Origin: JAUPVL01 sp964512085
GTDB taxonomy: Bacteria > Patescibacteriota > Saccharimonadia > CAILAD01 > BJGX01
Assembly (NCBI GenBank): GCA_964512085.1
Contig: CAZEIU010000029.1
Span: forward strand, 1-8,933
DNA length: 8,933 bases
Reading direction: 5' to 3'
Shown here: positions 6,324 to 8,933 of the stretch, piece by piece
Numbering within the stretch: position 1 is the stretch's first letter
Layout: every line of letters starts with the position of its first letter
Translations under genes and position numbers: made by a program
Notes under the pieces: generated by a model
Seen by the model: only the letters and a program-made list of their open reading frames with translations
Databases searched by the model: none
Told to the model about the DNA's origin: nothing

Positions 6324-6349
6324 TAACTATTTTGAATTCAAAATAGTTA
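6324..6349. promoter_or_regulatory. Perfect 26-bp palindrome, candidate operator
   Basis: A perfect inverted repeat with half-site TAACTATTTTGAA, centred on GAATTC. It lies between two divergent promoters: it overlaps the -35 region of the reductase operon and ends 12 bp upstream of the -35 of the protease gene. There is no U-tract suggesting a terminator. A dimeric repressor or activator site is the simplest reading; the regulator is unknown. Confidence 0.5.
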
Positions 6350-6361
6350 TACAAAGTATTC

Positions 6362-6389
6362 TTGTTTTTTTAACAAAAACATGTATAGT
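6362..6389 (+). promoter_or_regulatory. Promoter of the CPBP protease gene
   Basis: TTGTTT (6362-6367) and TATAGT (6384-6389), 16-bp spacer, on the plus strand. Transcription would start near 6396, downstream of the first in-frame ATG (6381), so the start is more likely ATG 6426. Confidence 0.45.
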
Positions 6390-6425
6390 ATGTTATTGTT
6401 AGCACCTACACAGAGAGTGGTGGAA

Positions 6426-7112
6426 ATGCCAGAAAAAGAGGCAGTCAATTTTCGTGAACAGTTTGGTTTACTTGGTAGGCTAATGAAGTTTATGCCGCCT
6501 TGTCCAGAAAACCAAGTTGAGCTCAATATTAATCCCAAACAAGATGCCAATCGAAAATACCATTTGCTACTTGTAGGCGTTTGGGCAGTTCTTGCACTTG
6601 CGTGCGCTTTTTTGTTAATCCAAGTAGAAGTATTACGTTTTAGCGTAATCTATCTGTCAGCAAGCGTTGTACACTGGATATTCCCAGCCATCCCTTTTAG
6701 GATTGTTCACACTATTATGTTTGAGATTGTATTCATTTACTTTGCAATCATGATCATGCGCCGTGGCAAGCTAACTGGTTTTTTACAAAATGCCGCCATG
6801 AGAGAAGAACAGATATTTCGTGAGGGTTCAGAGAACTGGAGCTGGTCACAAAGAGCAAAAAGCTGCCTAATATTTGGTGCCATGCACCTGGGCAACTTTT
6901 ATGTTCCCTTGGCTGCCGTGATTGTTCTTTCGAGTAGTGGAGTGTTCTTAATGTGGGTATATCTTAGAACCTACAAAATTCACCATTCATCTGCAGTTGC
7001 CACAAAAGAGTCTGCAATGGTTCACTATTGGTATAATCGCACCATTATTGCTTTTACTCTATTAGTGTTAACTGTCATTGTAATATATGTACTTGCACAT
7101 ATATTTATATAA
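6426..7112 (+). CDS. CPBP family intramembrane protease
   Basis: A 228-residue multi-pass membrane protein with all three signature motifs of the CPBP (CAAX protease and bacteriocin-processing, Rce1-like) family: EEQIFR (Glu127, Glu128, Arg132; pattern EExxxR), FGAMH (Phe150, His154; pattern FxxxH) and HYWYN (His200, Asn204; pattern HxxxN). Hydrophobic segments are at about 46-66, 71-88, 95-112, 145-180 and 206-226, so the catalytic residues are inside the membrane. Bacterial members take part in peptide or bacteriocin maturation, self-immunity and membrane protein processing; the substrate here is unknown. ATG 6426 follows GTGG at five bases; ATG 6381 and 6390 are in frame but overlap the predicted -10. 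It is divergent from the reductase operon and ends at a terminator (7132-7150). Confidence 0.85.
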   Translation: MPEKEAVNFREQFGLLGRLMKFMPPCPENQVELNINPKQDANRKYHLLLVGVWAVLALACAFLLIQVEVLRFSVIYLSASVVHWIFPAIPFRIVHTIMFEIVFIYFAIMIMRRGKLTGFLQNAAMREEQIFREGSENWSWSQRAKSCLIFGAMHLGNFYVPLAAVIVLSSSGVFLMWVYLRTYKIHHSSAVATKESAMVHYWYNRTIIAFTLLVLTVIVIYVLAHIFI

Positions 7113-7131
7113 ATTTGTAGATATATCCTAA

Positions 7132-7150
7132 ACCCAGCTTATTGCTGGGT
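7132..7150 (+). terminator. Terminator of the CPBP protease gene
   Basis: ACCCAGC (7132-7138) pairs with GCTGGGT (7144-7150) around a TTATT loop, followed by ATTTAATTTTATTT on the plus strand. Confidence 0.75.
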
Positions 7151-7206
7151 ATTTAATTTTATTTGAATATATTCTCGCTAGTCTGTTATTAACATAATTG
7201 TTATAC

Positions 7207-7235
7207 AAAAAACTCCCCAAGTATTGGGAGTTTTT
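7207..7235 (-). terminator. Terminator of the tRNA-Ile/tRNA-Ala unit
   Basis: AACTCCC (7211-7217) pairs with GGGAGTT (7226-7232). The minus strand continues TTTTTTG, and the plus strand also has TTTTT, so it may act in both directions. It ends the tRNA transcript with no 23S gene in between. Confidence 0.75.
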
Positions 7236-7236
7236 A

Positions 7237-7255
7237 TTGGTGGAGCATCGGGGAC
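7237..7255 (-). repeat. Second copy of the tRNA-Ala 3' end
   Basis: Nineteen bases identical to 7395-7413, the tRNA-Ala T-loop end, T-stem 3' strand, acceptor 3' strand and encoded CCA (minus strand GTCCCCGATGCTCCACCAA). The rest of the tRNA is missing here. A displaced 3' tRNA end is the usual mark of an integration site, but the enclosed 139 bp hold no recognisable gene. Confidence 0.75.
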
Positions 7256-7333
7256 AGCGGCTAAAGCCTTCTTCGTAAAGTACTTGGTCAATTGCAAATA
7301 GATTTGCATTGACTCTGCGTGCTTTACTCCACC
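7237..7333 (-). ncRNA. Candidate structured RNA ending in CCA
   Basis: On the minus strand this roughly 97-nt segment opens with GGTGGAG (7333-7327) and ends CTCCACC (7245-7239) then A, giving a 7-bp closing stem with a CCA-type 3' end. Inside, CTTTAC/GTAAAG (7322-7327 with 7275-7280, sharing base 7327 with the outer stem) encloses an 11-bp hairpin with one bulge (7287-7313). The nested pairing looks like an RNA, and I find no convincing ORF. It is not a canonical tRNA: there is no TTCGA loop or D-arm. It may equally be a by-product of the repeated tRNA end. It is part of the tRNA-Ala transcript. Confidence 0.35.
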
Positions 7334-7359
7334 GAACCACGGTTCTCGTGCCACTTTTA

Positions 7360-7398
7360 CCAAAACAAAACATCTTACTAAAAGATTTTTTGTTTTGG
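7360..7398 (-). other. Long hairpin joined to the tRNA-Ala CCA end
   Basis: CCAAAACAAAA (minus strand 7398-7388), then one mismatch, ATCTT, a five-base loop, and the complementary AAGAT and TTTTGTTTTGG: 16 paired bases. The first strand begins at the CC of the encoded CCA, so the hairpin would sequester the tRNA 3' end in the precursor. It has no U-tract directly after it. A role in 3' processing or RNase blocking is inference. Confidence 0.45.
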
Positions 7399-7472
7399 TG
7401 GAGCATCGGGGACTCGAACCCCGGACCCCCTGCTTGCAAAGCAGGTGCTCTAGCCAACTGAGCTAATGCCCC
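7396..7472 (-). tRNA. tRNA-Ala (TGC)
   Basis: A 77-nt cloverleaf on the minus strand. Acceptor GGGGCAT/ATGCTCC contains the G3-U70 wobble that identifies alanine tRNAs. The anticodon loop TTTGCAA gives TGC. The T-arm CGGGG-TTCGAGT-CCCCG is fully paired, and CCA is encoded. In most bacteria it sits with tRNA-Ile between 16S and 23S; here it follows tRNA-Ile but no 23S follows it. Its first ten bases overlap the end of a 22-codon ORF, and its 3' end is duplicated at 7237-7255. Confidence 0.97.
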
Positions 7473-7531
7473 TCGTCCAAATAGTATTCTTGTTTGCGCA
7501 AAATAAAATTATATTTTACTTCAACAGCCAT
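7463..7531 (-). CDS. Candidate 22-aa ORF ending inside tRNA-Ala
   Basis: ATG 7531 is preceded by GAGAGGAG at a seven-base spacing, one of the best ribosome binding sites in the window. It opens a 22-codon frame (MAVEVKYNFILRK, then an acidic/aromatic end) whose TAG (7463-7465) lies in tRNA-Ala, overlapping it by ten bases. Translation to the stop would put a ribosome on the 5' end of the tRNA precursor, where RNase P cuts. It could be a regulatory leader peptide, or the remaining N-terminus of a gene cut by rearrangement. I do not recognise the peptide. A long hairpin (7546-7582) ends at the edge of the ribosome binding site. Confidence 0.35.
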   Translation of the reverse strand: MAVEVKYNFILRKQEYYLDEGH

Positions 7532-7545
7532 ACTATTTCTCCTCT

Positions 7546-7676
7546 CGATTTACGAAACAGCCTTGCTTGGTTTCATAAATCGTTTTTAAGAAAACTTTGT
7601 TTTCGCACAAATAAAAAGTAATCTTTTTATTTAAAAGGAACTGTAAAGCGAAAACTGGAGAATACATTTTTGTATT
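7546..7676 (-). other. Highly structured tRNA-Ile/tRNA-Ala spacer
   Basis: Minus-strand inverted repeats in order: TGTATT/AATACA hairpin (7661-7676); GTTTTCGC (7648-7655) pairing with GCGAAAAC (7599-7606) around a perfect 10-bp AAATAAAAAG hairpin (7609-7632); GAAAAC/GTTTTC hairpin (7590-7604), which uses the same bases as the previous helix and so is mutually exclusive with it; and a 12-bp hairpin with one mismatch (7546-7582) directly before the ribosome binding site of the 22-codon ORF. The alternative pairings resemble a leader that can switch, but I recognise no known riboswitch or T-box motif. Confidence 0.45.
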
Positions 7677-7705
7677 TGTAAGTTGTAGCTTTATTTGTGA
7701 CGCCG

Positions 7706-7782
7706 TGGTGGGGCTGGGAGGACTTGAACCACCGACCTCGTCATTATCAGTGACGCGCTCTAACCAGCTGAGCTACAGCCCC
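7706..7782 (-). tRNA. tRNA-Ile (GAT)
   Basis: A 77-nt cloverleaf on the minus strand: acceptor GGGGCTG/CAGCCCC, discriminator A, encoded CCA, anticodon loop CTGATAA giving GAT, as usual for the rRNA-locus isoleucine tRNA. The T-stem GGTGG/CCTCC contains a central U-U mismatch. It is first in a two-tRNA unit with its own promoter (7827-7855), rather than being part of a continuous 16S transcript. Confidence 0.96.
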
Positions 7783-7826
7783 GTACCGTCTAACAAGTGA
7801 TACAAGGCCACAATTAGACTTTCATA

Positions 7827-7855
7827 ATTGTAACCTGAAAATGCAATATTTTCAA
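7827..7855 (-). promoter_or_regulatory. Promoter of the tRNA-Ile/tRNA-Ala unit
   Basis: TTGAAA (7850-7855) and TACAAT (7827-7832) on the minus strand with a 17-bp spacer, starting transcription near 7820, about 38 nt before tRNA-Ile. It makes the tRNAs independent of the 16S promoter. It is divergent from the promoter of the 7890 gene, and the -35 regions overlap. Confidence 0.55.
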
Positions 7856-7873
7856 GTAGACTGCCTTTAGTGA

Positions 7874-7879
7874 TATAAT
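7874..7879 (+). promoter_or_regulatory. -10 element of the 7890-8150 gene
   Basis: TATAAT on the plus strand, ten bases before ATG 7890, predicting a leader of about four bases or none. There is no Shine-Dalgarno sequence. The -35 (about 7851-7856) is poor and overlaps the -35 of the tRNA promoter on the other strand. Confidence 0.5.
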
Positions 7880-7889
7880 TATAAGCATA

Positions 7890-8150
7890 ATGTTTTTTAT
7901 TGGACTCATCGTATTTATTATTGGCATACTTTTTGTGGTATTTGCCCAAAATATCTGGAACTTCACCGGAGGAATTGATTTTATCGAAAATCATTTTCCG
8001 GGCAACACTCGTGCATTTATTCAATTGCTTGGCGTAATAATGGTAATTGTAGGACTACTTATGGTTACCGGTATCGGCAGTTGGTTAGTTGCACCTATAG
8101 CTAACACACTAGGTGGTGTTTTGGGCGGCCCTAGCGGTAACGGAATATAG
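7890..8150 (+). CDS. Small two-pass membrane protein inside the rRNA locus
   Basis: An 86-residue protein with two hydrophobic segments (about 2-20 and 45-68). Between them is the polar stretch NFTGGIDFIENHFPGNTRAF, followed by a Gly/Leu C-terminus (ANTLGGVLGGPSGNG). I believe similar short proteins are common in candidate-phyla bacteria, but no function is known to me. It has a TATAAT and a strong terminator (8162-8191), and coding-type composition, so it appears to be real. It is transcribed against the flanking 16S and tRNA genes and occupies what would normally be transcribed spacer. Confidence 0.8.
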   Translation: MFFIGLIVFIIGILFVVFAQNIWNFTGGIDFIENHFPGNTRAFIQLLGVIMVIVGLLMVTGIGSWLVAPIANTLGGVLGGPSGNGI

Positions 8151-8161
8151 GTAGATAAACA

Positions 8162-8191
8162 AAAACACTCTGCGGCAAAGCAGAGTGTTTT
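8162..8191. terminator. Bidirectional terminator between 7890-8150 and 16S
   Basis: CACTCTGC (8166-8173) pairs with GCAGAGTG (8180-8187), loop GGCAAA. Eight T follow on the plus strand; on the minus strand the run is TTTTTGTTT. It should end both the small membrane-protein mRNA and any transcript leaving 16S, before the tRNAs are reached. Confidence 0.75.
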
Positions 8192-8229
8192 TTTTAATAT
8201 GTTGAATGTGCCAGCAAGAAATGTAAATT

Positions 8230-8247
8230 CTGTTACCTAAGTAACAG
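8230..8247 (-). other. Hairpin in the 16S downstream spacer
   Basis: CTGTTAC/GTAACAG with a four-base loop, between the 16S 3' end and the terminator. It has no U-tract. It may be a processing signal or have no role. The rest of 8192-8362 shows no ORF, tRNA or boxA-like motif that I could identify. Confidence 0.3.
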
Positions 8248-8362
8248 TCCGACCTAGAAGTACTCAACAACTTATAAACAAAACGTTTTAGTTGTGACTA
8301 TAGACTTTTCGCTAATAAATAACGACTCTATAGAATACATTGCTGTATCGTATTACTCCCTA

Positions 8363-8933
<571 letters not shown>

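Noticed and set aside
7237..7333. tmRNA, 5S rRNA or 4.5S RNA in the tRNA-Ala trailer
   Set aside because: The CCA-type end is suggestive, but there is no tmRNA 5' alanine-acceptor half or tag ORF, no 5S pairing and no SRP GGAAG/AGCA motif; the segment is also too short for tmRNA.
7128..7457. A 109-codon minus-strand ORF through the tRNA-Ala region
   Set aside because: It is translated through the tRNA-Ala gene, the long hairpin and the terminator; it has no ribosome binding site, and the open frame is a by-product of those RNA sequences. The nested 7178-7363 ORF is rejected for the same reason.
7546..7676. T-box or known riboswitch in the tRNA spacer
   Set aside because: No T-box AGGGTGGNACCGCG-like sequence and no recognisable conserved riboswitch core; only generic helices are visible.
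7773..8024. An 83-codon minus-strand ORF opposite the 7890-8150 gene
   Set aside because: It overlaps the 5' end of tRNA-Ile and the tRNA promoter, while the plus-strand frame has clear membrane-protein character with a promoter and terminator.

Overview
The window looks like part of a small, AT-rich genome from the candidate phyla radiation (Patescibacteria), most likely Saccharibacteria (TM7) or a close relative. The basis is the character of the partial 16S rRNA gene at the right edge (minus strand, conserved 3' end with the anti-Shine-Dalgarno core), the short intergenic gaps, the many small lineage-type membrane proteins, and -10 elements placed so close to start codons that several mRNAs should be leaderless. 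The phylum call is recognition from memory, not an alignment. The standard stop codons, including TGA, appear to be in use.

Layout. 1-1361: two separately promoted minus-strand genes, an unrecognised 125-residue protein and a dienelactone-hydrolase-type alpha/beta hydrolase. 1388-1816: an unrecognised plus-strand gene facing a minus-strand TPR-protein gene across a shared bidirectional terminator. 2582-3052: a short minus-strand transcription unit with a 35-residue membrane peptide, a TGA, and then, in the same frame, a winged-helix-like domain. 3061-4573: two tandem paralogous genes for two-pass membrane proteins, each with its own promoter and an almost identical terminator. 4581-6301: a translationally coupled pair, a ferric-reductase-type flavocytochrome and a membrane-anchored cytochrome b5 domain, which together could carry electrons from NAD(P)H through FAD and heme to the outer face of the membrane. 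A perfect 26-bp palindrome separates this pair from a divergent CPBP-family intramembrane protease gene (6426-7112).

7132-8933: a rearranged rRNA locus on the minus strand. The expected order 16S, tRNA-Ile(GAT), tRNA-Ala(TGC) survives, but an oppositely oriented small membrane-protein gene with a bidirectional terminator lies between 16S and tRNA-Ile. The tRNAs have a promoter of their own (17-bp spacing), and no 23S gene follows tRNA-Ala. The 233-nt spacer between the tRNAs is packed with inverted repeats, two of them mutually exclusive, and ends in a 22-codon ORF with a good ribosome binding site whose stop codon lies inside tRNA-Ala. Downstream of tRNA-Ala comes a long hairpin, then a foldable segment ending in a second copy of the tRNA-Ala 3' end, then a terminator. 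This tRNA region is the best place in the window to look for something undescribed.

Promoters follow a regular pattern: six minus-strand promoters have a TTGNNN-like -35 exactly 17 bp from a TATTAT/TACAAT/TAAAAT-type -10. These positions were used to choose starts, and in several cases they move the start downstream of the longest ORF.
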